From Arthrobacter silvisoli (GTDB lineage: Bacteria > Actinomycetota > Actinomycetes > Actinomycetales > Micrococcaceae), in assembly GCF_003369445.1 (NCBI RefSeq), contig NZ_QRCU01000072.1:1-53508 (forward strand): a stretch of DNA of 53,508 nt, written 5' to 3'. The position numbers and the translations under genes were made by a program. Under the pieces are notes generated by a model, which was given only the letters and a program-made list of their open reading frames with translations, was not told the DNA's origin and did not search any database. This document shows positions 15,690-24,187 of this stretch, piece by piece; position 1 is the first letter of the stretch; the number at the start of each line of letters is the position of its first letter.

Positions 15690-18380
15690 TCAGCGGCGCA
15701 TCGCCCGGCGGGCGCTGTCGGTACGCTGCCCGGCGTTGCCGATCCACACTTCGGCCGCCAGGATCCGGGCACCCTCCGGGCCGGCGAGGACCGGGTTGAA
15801 CTCCACCAGGGCGATCTCCGGGTGCTTGTCCTTCAGCAGCGCCAGCCGGGCGGCGAGGTCTTCCAGGCCGGCGACGTCGACGGCGGGCAGCCCCTGGTAG
15901 CCGAACAGCTTCAGGGAGGCGCGCGGCGAGCGGATGAAGTCGTGGACGTCCGTGGCGGAAAGCGGCGGCACCCGGTGGGCCCAGTCGTCGAGGAGGTTCA
16001 CGGCGTCCCCGGCCAGGCCGAAGGAGACCACCGGGCCGAGCAGGGGATCCTCGATGGCTCGGAAGGTGCACGCCTGACCCACCGGGGCCATTGCCTGGAC
16101 TTCCAGGGCCGGTGACCCGAACGGTGCCAGGGCCCGCCGCATCTGGGCGATGTTGCGGCGCAGCGAGTCGGCGTCCTCGATGTCCAGCCGGACCCCGCCG
16201 AGGTCGATGCGATGGCGGAGCGCCGGCTCCGTGGTCTTGAGCACCACTGGCCAGCCCAGCCGCCCGGCGGCGGCGACGGCGTCGTCATCGTGCTCGAAGA
16301 CCGCGGACGGTTCCACCGCCAGGCCGTAGCGGGCCAGCAGCGAGGCGGCGTCGTCCGCGTCCAGGCGGAGCAGCTGCTCGCCGTGGACCGGGGCGAGCAG
16401 GCGTTCCAGGTCCTCCCGGGTGCCGTCCGGATCGCAGCCCTCCGGTTCGACCAGGAGGCCCTGGTCCCTGCCGAGCCAGGCGGAATAGCCGACGACGGCG
16501 GACAGCGCCGCCACCGCGTTGCCGGGGCTGGAATAGCATGGCACGCCGGCGTCGGCCGCGTCCGCGGGCAGCAGCCCGTCCAGCCGCGCGGCCGGATCCA
16601 GCACCCCGCCGAACGCTGCGACCACGGGCTTGCCCGCCCCGGCGGCGCATTCGGCCAGCACTTTCGCGATGTCCTCGGTGGAGGCGCTGCGCGCCGGGAT
16701 CATCGCAACCATGAGGGAGTGGACGGCGTCGTCGGCGAGGGTCTCCTGGAGTTGCCGGCGCAGGCGGTCCAGCGAAACGGAAGCCCCGGAGTCCAGGTCC
16801 ACGCCGCTCAGGAGCCGTTCCACGCGGAGCCCGTGGTGGCCGGCGGAGTCGGCCACCACCTTGCCCAGTGCGGCGGAGTTGCTGACCACCGCGAGCCCGG
16901 GGCCTTGCGGGAGGGGCTGGCTGGACACGATCTGGGCCACATCCATGAGCTGTTCGACGGTCTCCACGGAGATGACCCCGGACTGGCGCATCATGGCATC
17001 GAGGGCGGAGGGCGGGGCCATGGTGGTCCGGCCGACGTGCCCCGGCGGCAGGCTGAGCCCGGTGAGGTCCGACTTGGCCACGATCACGGCCTTGCCGCGG
17101 GCCAGGCGGCGGGCCAGCCGGGAAAACTTGCGCGGGTTGCCCATGGATTCCAGGTAGAGGCCGACGGCGGCGGTGCCGGGATCGTCCTCCCAGAACTGCA
17201 TCATGTCGTTGCCGGAGACGTCCGCGCGGTTGCCTGCGGAGAGGAACGAGGACAGGCCCAGGCCCCGGCGGACGGCGGAGGCGTAGACCGACACCCCGAT
17301 CGCCGCCGACTGGGTGAACAGGCCGAGCCGGCCGGGCCGCGGCATCGCCGGCGCCATCGAAGCGTTCAGCGACACCGCCGGGTGCGTGTTGATGATGCCG
17401 AGGGACTCAGGCCCGATCACCCGCATCCCGTGCGAGCGGGCCTGGCGCACGAGTGCCTGCTGGCGCTGCAGGCCGCGGTCGCCGTCGTCGGCATATCCGG
17501 CGGTGGCCACCACCAGTCCGGTGACACCGGCGGCCGCGCATTCGTCCACCACCTTCGGCACTTCCTCGACCGGAACGGCAATGACGGCCAGTTGCACGGG
17601 CCCGGGCAGCTCGGCGATCCGGGCGTAGGACTTCATGCCGGCGAGTTCGAAGGCTTCCGGGTTCACCGCGTACACGGGCCCGCTGAAACCCCCCTCGATG
17701 ATGTGTTCGAGCAATTGGTAGCCGAGGCTCCCCCACTTGCGGCTGGCCCCGAGGACAGCAATCGACGACGGCGCCAGCAGGTCCCGCACGCTGCGCGCCT
17801 CGGCGCGGTGCTCGCGTGACTCCATCACGGCGAGGGATTCGCGCGTGGGGTCGATGTTGAACGCGACGCTCACGACGCCGTCGTCGAAGTGCCGGGACAG
17901 CCGGTACCCGGCGTCGGCGAAGACGCGCAGCATCTTGCTGTTCTCCGGCAGGACCTCGGCGGTGAAGCGGTGGATCCCGTTTTCGCGGGCCGCGGCGGCC
18001 AGGTGTTCGAGCAGGATCGAGCCGATCCCCCTGCCCTGCTGCGAATCCGCGATGTTGAATGCGACCTCCGCCTCAGCCGGATCATCGAGGCGGTCGTAGC
18101 GGCCGATCCCGACGATCGTGCCGCCGATGGTGATCACGAAGGCCACCCGGTTCACGTGGTCCACTTCGGTGAAGCGGCGCAGTTCCTTGCTGGAGAGCCT
18201 GGCCTTGTAGCTGAAGAAGCGCAGGTAGATGGAGGCCTGGGACTGGCCGGCGTGGAAAGCCTGGACGGCGTCCGCATCGGCGGGAGAAATGGGCCTCAGG
18301 TGCGCGATCCCGCCGTCGCGCAGGACGACATCGGCCTCCCAATATTCCGGATATACGCCGGTGCCGGGCTCATCCACCAT
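15690..18380 (-). CDS. GNAT/acyl-CoA-synthetase-like fusion, probable protein lysine acetyltransferase (PatA type)
   Basis: An N-terminal GNAT acetyltransferase domain (about residues 15-180, with QGRGIGSILLEHL) is followed by an NDP-forming acyl-CoA synthetase-like region. That region has a CoA-binding domain (from about 190, SIAVLGASRKWGSLGYQLL), a ligase-CoA domain and a C-terminal ATP-grasp (about 675-896). This GNAT-first order matches Streptomyces PatA and reverses that of Salmonella Pat, which acetylates and inactivates acetyl-CoA synthetase. The 896-residue length is typical. The phosphohistidine loop of active synthetases is not recognisable. The ATG at 18380 follows TACGCT plus 6 bases; the frame stays open upstream only by overlapping parC. 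Confidence 0.88.
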   Translation of the reverse strand: MVDEPGTGVYPEYWEADVVLRDGGIAHLRPISPADADAVQAFHAGQSQASIYLRFFSYKARLSSKELRRFTEVDHVNRVAFVITIGGTIVGIGRYDRLDDPAEAEVAFNIADSQQGRGIGSILLEHLAAAARENGIHRFTAEVLPENSKMLRVFADAGYRLSRHFDDGVVSVAFNIDPTRESLAVMESREHRAEARSVRDLLAPSSIAVLGASRKWGSLGYQLLEHIIEGGFSGPVYAVNPEAFELAGMKSYARIAELPGPVQLAVIAVPVEEVPKVVDECAAAGVTGLVVATAGYADDGDRGLQRQQALVRQARSHGMRVIGPESLGIINTHPAVSLNASMAPAMPRPGRLGLFTQSAAIGVSVYASAVRRGLGLSSFLSAGNRADVSGNDMMQFWEDDPGTAAVGLYLESMGNPRKFSRLARRLARGKAVIVAKSDLTGLSLPPGHVGRTTMAPPSALDAMMRQSGVISVETVEQLMDVAQIVSSQPLPQGPGLAVVSNSAALGKVVADSAGHHGLRVERLLSGVDLDSGASVSLDRLRRQLQETLADDAVHSLMVAMIPARSASTEDIAKVLAECAAGAGKPVVAAFGGVLDPAARLDGLLPADAADAGVPCYSSPGNAVAALSAVVGYSAWLGRDQGLLVEPEGCDPDGTREDLERLLAPVHGEQLLRLDADDAASLLARYGLAVEPSAVFEHDDDAVAAAGRLGWPVVLKTTEPALRHRIDLGGVRLDIEDADSLRRNIAQMRRALAPFGSPALEVQAMAPVGQACTFRAIEDPLLGPVVSFGLAGDAVNLLDDWAHRVPPLSATDVHDFIRSPRASLKLFGYQGLPAVDVAGLEDLAARLALLKDKHPEIALVEFNPVLAGPEGARILAAEVWIGNAGQRTDSARRAMRR

Positions 18381-18386
18381 AGGCTT

Positions 18387-18392
18387 AGCGTA
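18387..18392 (-). promoter_or_regulatory. Candidate -10 element for the PatA-type gene
   Basis: TACGCT on the minus strand is followed by 6 bases (AAGCCT) and the ATG at 18380, consistent with a leaderless mRNA. It lies in the 54-base divergent gap shared with parC. Confidence 0.55.
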
Positions 18393-18434
18393 GCTAATCT
18401 CCCGCAGTACACCCTTTAAGGATCCGCCCGCTCC

Positions 18435-20975
18435 ATGGCACGCAGCCAAAGTCCTTCCCGCGCCAAAGCAGCAGCAGCTGCGGACAGCGGTGACTACACC
18501 GAAAACATCATCGACATCGACGTGACGTCCGAAATGGAAGGCTCCTTCCTGGAGTACGCCTACTCGGTGATCTATTCCCGGGCCCTGCCCGACGCCCGGG
18601 ACGGCCTCAAGCCCGTCCAGCGCCGCATCCTCTACATGATGAGCGACATGGGCCTGCGGCCGGACCGCGGCCACGTCAAGAGCGCCCGCGTGGTGGGCGA
18701 GGTAATGGGCAAGCTGCACCCACACGGCGATGCCGCCATCTACGACGCCATGGTGCGCATGGCCCAGGACTTCTCGCTGCGCCTGCCGCTGATCGACGGG
18801 CACGGCAACTTCGGCTCGCTCGACGACGGCCCGGCCGCCCCCCGTTACACCGAGGCCAGGCTCGCCGCGGCGGCCCTGACCATGACCGACCACCTCGATG
18901 AAGACGTGGTGGACTTCATCCCCAACTACGACAACCAGCTGACCCAGCCGGATGTCCTGCCGGCAGCGTTCCCCAACCTGCTGGTCAACGGCACCACCGG
19001 CATCGCCGTCGGCATGGCCACCAACATGGCCCCGCACAACCTCGTGGAAGTGATCGCAGCCGCCCGGCACCTCATCGCCAACCCGGAGGCCACGCTCGAG
19101 GACATCATGCAGTTCGTCCCCGGACCTGACCTGCCCACCGGCGGGCGGATCGTGGGCCTGGACGGCATCCGCGACGCCTATGCGACGGGCCGCGGCACCT
19201 TCAAGACCCGCGCCAAGGTGGAGATCGAACAGCTGACTGCCCGCCGCACCGGCCTGGTGGTGACCGAGCTGCCGTACATGGTGGGTCCCGAAAAGGTCAT
19301 CGAAAAGATCAAGGACGCCGTCAACGGCAAGAAGCTCACCGGCATCAGCGACGTCGTCGACCTCACCGACCGCCAGCATGGCCTGCGCCTGGTGATCGAG
19401 CTCAAGAACGGCTTCAACCCGAACGCCGTCCTCCAGCAGCTCTACCGTTTCACCCCGATGGAAGACTCCTTCGGCATCAACAACGTGGCACTGGTGGAGG
19501 GCCAGCCGCAGACCCTCGGCCTGCTGCCGCTGCTGCAGGTCTACGTGGACCACCGGCTCTCCGTGGTGCGCCGCCGCACCGCTTTCCGGCTAGGCAAGAA
19601 GAAAGACCGCCTGCACCTGGTGGAGGGCCTCCTCATCGCGATCGTGGACATCGACGAGGTCATCCAGATCATCCGCTCCTCGGACGAAGCCGCCGCCGCC
19701 CGCGACCGGCTGATGTCCATCTACGACCTCTCCGAGATCCAGGCGAACTACATCCTGGAACTGCGCCTGCGCCAGCTCACCAAGTACTCCCGGATCGAAC
19801 TGGAAAAGGAACAGGAAGAACTCCGGCGTGAGATCGCCGAGCTCGAAGCGATCCTCGGTTCGGACACCCTGCTGCGCGAACTCGTCTCCGGTGAGCTCGC
19901 CGAGATCGCCGCCAAGTACGGCACCCCGCGCCGCACGGTGCTGCTCGAATCCGAAGCTGTCTCACCCACTGTTGCGGCCGCCCTTGCTGCCGCTGCTCCC
20001 GGGCCCAAGGGCAAGGCCGCGGCCCTGCCACTGGAAATCCCGGACGACCCCTGCTGGGCGATCCTGACGGCGTCCGGGCAGGTCGCCCGCACCGTAAACC
20101 AGGACCCGCTGGCCGAGGCCGGCCCGCGCACCAGGCACGACGTGTTCCGTTCCGTCGTGAAGACCACGGCCCGCGGGGAAATCGGCGCGGTCACCTCGCA
20201 GGGCCGGATGCTGCGCGTCCAGGTCATGGACATGCCGGCGCTGCCCCCGGTGGCCGGGCTGCCGAACCTTGCCGGCGGCGTGCCAGCCAAGGACTTCATC
20301 ACCCTGCTCAAGGGCGAAACCCTGGTGGCGTTCGTTCCGCTGGACGCCGTGCTGGCCCTCGGTACCGCCCAGGGCGTGGTGAAGCGCGTCCAGCCGGACT
20401 ACCCGCTGAACCGCGAGGACTTCGACATCATCGCGCTCAAGGACAAGGACCGCGTGATCGCTGCCGAGGCCGCAGCCGAGGACACCACCGAACTGGTCTT
20501 CCTGACCCGGCAGGCCCAGCTCCTGCGCTTCGCTGCTTCCACGGTGCGCCCGCAAGGCCGCACCGCCGGCGGCATGGCCGGCATCAAGCTGGCCGCGGGC
20601 GACGAAGTGATCCACTTCGGCACGGTCCGCGCAGACGATCCCGCCGCCGTCGTCGTCACGATCGCCGGAAGCAACGGCGCCCTGCCGGGCACGGCCCCGG
20701 GAACTGCGAAGGTGACCGCGTTCGAGGAGTATCCGGCGAAGGGCCGCGCCACCGGCGGCGTCCGCGCCCACCGCTTCCTCAAGGGCGAGGACACCTTGCT
20801 GCTCGCCTGGGCCGGTCATGGCCCCGCGAAGGCGTCCTCCGCCGCCGGCGTGGCGCGCGCCCTGCCGCAGGAACACGGCAGGCGCGACGGCTCCGGCGTC
20901 CCCCTGTCCCAACCAGTGGACGCAATCGGCGCCAGCATGGCATGGGCAGGAGAACCAACCGCAAGCGCAGGTTAA
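18435..20975 (+). CDS. parC: DNA topoisomerase IV subunit A
   Basis: This 846-residue type IIA topoisomerase A subunit has its catalytic Tyr138 in PRYTEARL, the helix-turn-helix DNA-gate region [17 protein letters not shown] (95-111), a coiled-coil and a C-terminal beta-pinwheel. The gyrase-specific GyrA box (QRRGGKG) is not found in the pinwheel. With parE at 32095-34203, this supports topoisomerase IV rather than gyrase. Residue 100 is Ala where E. coli GyrA has quinolone-contact Ser83; Asp104 matches Asp87. The ATG is preceded by AAGGAT. Its TAA stop shares TTAA with the convergent VOC gene. Confidence 0.93.
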   Translation: MARSQSPSRAKAAAAADSGDYTENIIDIDVTSEMEGSFLEYAYSVIYSRALPDARDGLKPVQRRILYMMSDMGLRPDRGHVKSARVVGEVMGKLHPHGDAAIYDAMVRMAQDFSLRLPLIDGHGNFGSLDDGPAAPRYTEARLAAAALTMTDHLDEDVVDFIPNYDNQLTQPDVLPAAFPNLLVNGTTGIAVGMATNMAPHNLVEVIAAARHLIANPEATLEDIMQFVPGPDLPTGGRIVGLDGIRDAYATGRGTFKTRAKVEIEQLTARRTGLVVTELPYMVGPEKVIEKIKDAVNGKKLTGISDVVDLTDRQHGLRLVIELKNGFNPNAVLQQLYRFTPMEDSFGINNVALVEGQPQTLGLLPLLQVYVDHRLSVVRRRTAFRLGKKKDRLHLVEGLLIAIVDIDEVIQIIRSSDEAAAARDRLMSIYDLSEIQANYILELRLRQLTKYSRIELEKEQEELRREIAELEAILGSDTLLRELVSGELAEIAAKYGTPRRTVLLESEAVSPTVAAALAAAAPGPKGKAAALPLEIPDDPCWAILTASGQVARTVNQDPLAEAGPRTRHDVFRSVVKTTARGEIGAVTSQGRMLRVQVMDMPALPPVAGLPNLAGGVPAKDFITLLKGETLVAFVPLDAVLALGTAQGVVKRVQPDYPLNREDFDIIALKDKDRVIAAEAAAEDTTELVFLTRQAQLLRFAASTVRPQGRTAGGMAGIKLAAGDEVIHFGTVRADDPAAVVVTIAGSNGALPGTAPGTAKVTAFEEYPAKGRATGGVRAHRFLKGEDTLLLAWAGHGPAKASSAAGVARALPQEHGRRDGSGVPLSQPVDAIGASMAWAGEPTASAG

Positions 20976-21367
20976 GTGCCCATGGTTGGCATCGAATTGA
21001 TGCTGAGGATGTTTCCTTCCGTATCAAGGAACCAGCCGCCGCGTTCGCCGTCAGGCATCGTGGCGACTCCGTTCTCGGTCTTCAACCCGGGCAGGTCGTA
21101 GTCCTCGAAGACCACGCCGCGGGACCGCAGATCGTCCATTTCGGCGTCGAGGTCGTCGGTGACCCAACCCATCTGGGTGTTCTTCGCGGTGCCGGCGTTG
21201 GGTGTCTGGTACAGCAGGAAGCCGGTGCCGTTGCCGCACCTGTACATCAGGTTGTCGCTGGCGTCCGGGTTGTCCGGTTCGAGTCCGAGCTTGTCCCGGT
21301 AGAACTCACGGGCCCGGTTGATGTCGCTGGCGGGAAGCACGGCCGCGACGCTGAGATTCTTTAGCAT
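20972..21367 (-). CDS. VOC-fold (glyoxalase/bleomycin-resistance-like) protein
   Basis: This 131-residue single-chain vicinal-oxygen-chelate protein begins with [25 protein letters not shown], the standard first beta-alpha-beta unit. It closes with a second unit around VFEDYDLPG and [12 protein letters not shown]. The metal ligands are not clearly those of glyoxalase I (no obvious N-terminal His), so the activity is open; it could be an antibiotic-binding protein or a small dioxygenase-like enzyme. The ATG at 21367 has AAAGGAA upstream. It is convergent with parC, overlapping by four bases. Confidence 0.88.
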   Translation of the reverse strand: MLKNLSVAAVLPASDINRAREFYRDKLGLEPDNPDASDNLMYRCGNGTGFLLYQTPNAGTAKNTQMGWVTDDLDAEMDDLRSRGVVFEDYDLPGLKTENGVATMPDGERGGWFLDTEGNILSINSMPTMGT

Positions 21368-21493
21368 GGCAATTCCTTTCCAAGCCCACCCCCGGGGGCC
21401 ACTCTACTCCTGGCGCGGCCGGATGGAAGGGGCTTCCGGGGCCCTTCTGCCGGGCCTTCCGGGAGCTGACCGCCGGTGTTCCGCGCAGGGCCT

Positions 21494-21499
21494 TAGACT
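21494..21499 (+). promoter_or_regulatory. Candidate -10 element for a leaderless DinB mRNA
   Basis: TAGACT is followed by 6 bases and the ATG at 21506. No Shine-Dalgarno sequence is present. Confidence 0.55.
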
Positions 21500-21505
21500 G
21501 GCCGG

Positions 21506-22024
21506 ATGCCGATCATTCCCGATGACAAAGACTGGACCTGGGTCCTCCACAAGCCCTGCCCGGAGTGCGGTTTCGAGCCCGCCACGGTGAACCCCGCAAC
21601 GGTGTCCGGCGAGGTGCTGGACATGCTGCCACGCTGGCGGACCGTGCTCGAGCGCTCCGATGCGGCGGTCCGCCCGGATGACAGCACCTGGTCCCCGTTG
21701 GAGTACGCCTGCCACGTGCGGGACGTCTTCAGCCTCTTCGACCAGCGGTTGCACCTCATGCTGGACCAGGACGGTGCCCGTTTCGCCAACTGGGACCAGG
21801 ACCAGGCAGCCATCGACGGCGGCTATGCCACTGCAGACCCGGGCACGGTAGTCGGGGAACTCGAGGTCGAGGGCCGGCGTGTGGCGGCATCCTTCGCCGG
21901 CGTCACGGAAGGGCAATGGGCCCGCACGGGGACCCGCAGCAACGGTTCCGGGTTCACGGTGCTCACCTTCTCGCGCTATTTCATGCACGACGTCGTCCAT
22001 CACCTGCACGACGTGAAGGGCTGA
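21506..22024 (+). CDS. DinB-like four-helix-bundle protein
   Basis: This 172-residue protein belongs to the DinB/YfiT-like metalloenzyme superfamily. It has LEYACHVRDVFSLFDQRL in the second helix and HDVVHHLHDV in the last, supplying the three-histidine metal site. A CPECGF motif near residue 18 is an additional N-terminal feature. Some relatives are thiol-dependent S-transferases using mycothiol or bacillithiol; the substrate here is unknown. The gene starts without a ribosome-binding site. The nitronate monooxygenase gene follows after 5 bases, so they are probably one transcript. Confidence 0.87.
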   Translation: MPIIPDDKDWTWVLHKPCPECGFEPATVNPATVSGEVLDMLPRWRTVLERSDAAVRPDDSTWSPLEYACHVRDVFSLFDQRLHLMLDQDGARFANWDQDQAAIDGGYATADPGTVVGELEVEGRRVAASFAGVTEGQWARTGTRSNGSGFTVLTFSRYFMHDVVHHLHDVKG

Positions 22025-22029
22025 GCGGC

Positions 22030-23142
22030 ATGGCCCGCAGCGAGTCGGGAAGCTGGACAGACACCCCCGCCACCCGGCTGTTCGGTACCCGGTTGCCGAT
22101 CGTGCTGGGACCGTTCGGCGGCGTCTCCTCGGTGGAGCTCGCCGCCACCGTCAGCAACGCCGGGGGGCTTGGCTCCTTCGGTCTGTACGGCTACGAGCCC
22201 CACCGCATCAGGGCCACGGCCGAGGCCCTGAGGGCGGCCACGCCGGGGCCTTTCGCCTTGAACCTGTGGCTCCCGGTTCCCGGCGAGGAGGAACCCCGGC
22301 CGGATGCCGCACAGTTCGCGGCCTGGCGCGAGGTGCTGCGCCCGTATTTCGACGAGCTCGGACTCGGGCTTCCGGAGATGCCCACCTCATGGCTGCCCGA
22401 CGTGGAGGAGCAGATCGCCGCGGCCATTGAAACGAAGCCTGCGGTGCTCAGCTTCGTCTTCGGCGTGCCCTCGCCCGAGGTCGTGGAGGCCGCCCACCGC
22501 AACGGAGTCGCCGTCGTCGGGACCGCCACCACGGCAGAAGAGGCGGTGGCGTTGGCCGACGGCGGGGTGGACGCGGTGGTGGCCACCGGCATGGAAGCGG
22601 GCGGGCACCGGGTGTCGTTCCTGCGTCCCGCCGAGGAATCCCTGGTGGGGACAATGGCCTTGGTCCCGCAGGTGGCCGACGCCGTCCCGGTTCCGGTCAT
22701 CGCCGCCGGCGGGATCGCCGACGGCCGTGGCCTGGCCGCCGCTCTGTGCCTCGGCGCGGATGCCGTGCAGATCGGTTCGGCTTTCCTTGCCACGGAGCAG
22801 TCCGCTGCTGTGCCCGCCTACCGCGAGGTGCTCCGCGGCCCGGACACCAAGCACACCGTCCTCACCCGGGCCCTGAGCGGCAGGCTCGCCCGCGGCATTC
22901 CCAACCGCATCATCAGGGAGCTGCCGGACCCGGCCGCCCATGCGCCCTTCCCGGTGCAGAACTGGCTGACCGGGAAGTTCCGGCCGGAGGCCGGCAAGCT
23001 CGGCAACACAGGGCTGATGTCGCTGTGGGCCGGCCAGGCGGGTCCCTTGATCGGCGCTGCCGGAGAGTACGACGCCGGCCGCCTCGTGGAGCGGATCATC
23101 GCGGGGGCCGATGAGGTGCTCGGGCGGCTCGGAGGACGCTGA
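22030..23142 (+). CDS. Nitronate monooxygenase / 2-nitropropane dioxygenase-like flavoprotein
   Basis: This 370-residue FMN-dependent TIM-barrel enzyme probably oxidises alkyl nitronates. The LPIVLGPFGGVSSVELAATV start, the ATGMEAGGHR motif and the FMN-phosphate-binding IAAGGIADGRGLAAALCLGADAVQIGSAFL are all as in the family. I placed the start at ATG 22030, 5 bases after the DinB stop; the longer open frame overlaps that gene. The stop is 4 bases from the stop of the convergent GNAT gene. Confidence 0.9.
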   Translation: MARSESGSWTDTPATRLFGTRLPIVLGPFGGVSSVELAATVSNAGGLGSFGLYGYEPHRIRATAEALRAATPGPFALNLWLPVPGEEEPRPDAAQFAAWREVLRPYFDELGLGLPEMPTSWLPDVEEQIAAAIETKPAVLSFVFGVPSPEVVEAAHRNGVAVVGTATTAEEAVALADGGVDAVVATGMEAGGHRVSFLRPAEESLVGTMALVPQVADAVPVPVIAAGGIADGRGLAAALCLGADAVQIGSAFLATEQSAAVPAYREVLRGPDTKHTVLTRALSGRLARGIPNRIIRELPDPAAHAPFPVQNWLTGKFRPEAGKLGNTGLMSLWAGQAGPLIGAAGEYDAGRLVERIIAGADEVLGRLGGR

Positions 23143-23146
23143 CCGG

Positions 23147-24178
23147 CTATAGCACCTTGTCCCAGGCCATGCTGCGGTTGACCGCGGCGTAGCCCATCTT
23201 CACATACAGGGCCAGGGCGCCGGTGGGGTTCTCCGAGTCCACGTCGAGTGAGGCAACGTCCATGCCCGCGGCCACGAAACGATGCATCGCATCGGCAAGG
23301 AGGCTGCTCGCCACGCCACGGCCGCGGTACTGCCGGCGCACGCCCAGCAGTTCGGTGTAGCCCTCCTTGTAGCCGCGGGCCGCTGCGGCATCGGGGTCGA
23401 AGAGGGCGATCTGGTAGCCGGCGATCTCCCCGCTGGCGGTATCGCGGACCACGGTGCTGAGGTCCTCCCGGTGCAGCGGGCCCTCCATGATGAAGCGCCA
23501 GGCTTCCTCGTCGCGCGGCTCGCTGCCCCAATGGTCCCGGAAGGCGTCGTTGTGGGCCAGCCGCGCGCCCTCGTGCAGGCCGGGCTCGAGGGTGAGCAGC
23601 TCAAGACCGGGCGCCAGCGAAACGTCCGGGAGGCTGCCGTCGAGGGGACGGTGCATCTCGTTGTACCAGCGCACCACATCGAAGCCCCGGGCCTCGAACA
23701 ACGCGGACTGGTGCAGCATCTTTTCTTCCATGAACAGGCGCAGCCGCGGCACGGGTGGCTCCTCGGCCGTGCCGTGCTGCCCGGCATCGTCGGCGAACCG
23801 GCGCCGGGTGCGCCCTTCCTGCCAGGCGAGGATCGCGGTGCCGATCCCCCTGTGCTGCCACGCCGGATCCACGCAGGCGAAACCGAAGGCCTTCCCGCCG
23901 TCGGGATTCTTGTCCACCCGGCCGTAGGCGCGGGCCACGCCGTCGGTATCGAAGCCCAGCAGGGTATCCACTGCGGGGTCGTTCTTGCTCGACTGCAGGA
24001 CGTGGTCCAGGTCGGCAGCCTTTTCGTACCAGACGGGCTGTTCCACCGCCGCGGTGCGGGCGATGAGGGCGGCCCAGGCTTCAATGTCGGCGGTTCCGGC
24101 GGCGCGCCACCGTAGGCCTGTGGCCTGCGGATCGGGCAGGGGAACAGTGTCGGGAACGGGTCCGGGAAGCTCGGTCAT
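23147..24178 (-). CDS. Tandem-GNAT N-acetyltransferase
   Basis: The 343 residues hold two GNAT domains. The first (about 20-165) contains QHRGIGTAILAWQEGR. The second (about 195-343) contains YRGRGVASSLLADAM and VDSENPTGALALYVKMGY, the classic acetyl-CoA-binding and C-terminal motifs. Two-domain GNATs include mycothiol synthase MshD, but the N-terminal part does not look closely MshD-like, so I leave the substrate open. The gene starts 9 bases after cydDC on the same strand and is probably the last gene of the cyd operon. Confidence 0.82.
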   Translation of the reverse strand: MTELPGPVPDTVPLPDPQATGLRWRAAGTADIEAWAALIARTAAVEQPVWYEKAADLDHVLQSSKNDPAVDTLLGFDTDGVARAYGRVDKNPDGGKAFGFACVDPAWQHRGIGTAILAWQEGRTRRRFADDAGQHGTAEEPPVPRLRLFMEEKMLHQSALFEARGFDVVRWYNEMHRPLDGSLPDVSLAPGLELLTLEPGLHEGARLAHNDAFRDHWGSEPRDEEAWRFIMEGPLHREDLSTVVRDTASGEIAGYQIALFDPDAAAARGYKEGYTELLGVRRQYRGRGVASSLLADAMHRFVAAGMDVASLDVDSENPTGALALYVKMGYAAVNRSMAWDKVL

Positions 24179-24187
24179 CCCCCTAGG

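Noticed and set aside
18381..19553. N-terminal extension of the PatA-type gene to 19553
   Set aside because: The extension runs antisense through parC and has no GNAT similarity; the family N-terminus begins at ATG 18380.
18435..20975. Annotation as gyrA rather than parC
   Set aside because: No GyrA box in the C-terminal pinwheel, and the partner B subunit at 32095 has EGDSALG and topoisomerase IV length. A family tree would settle it fully.
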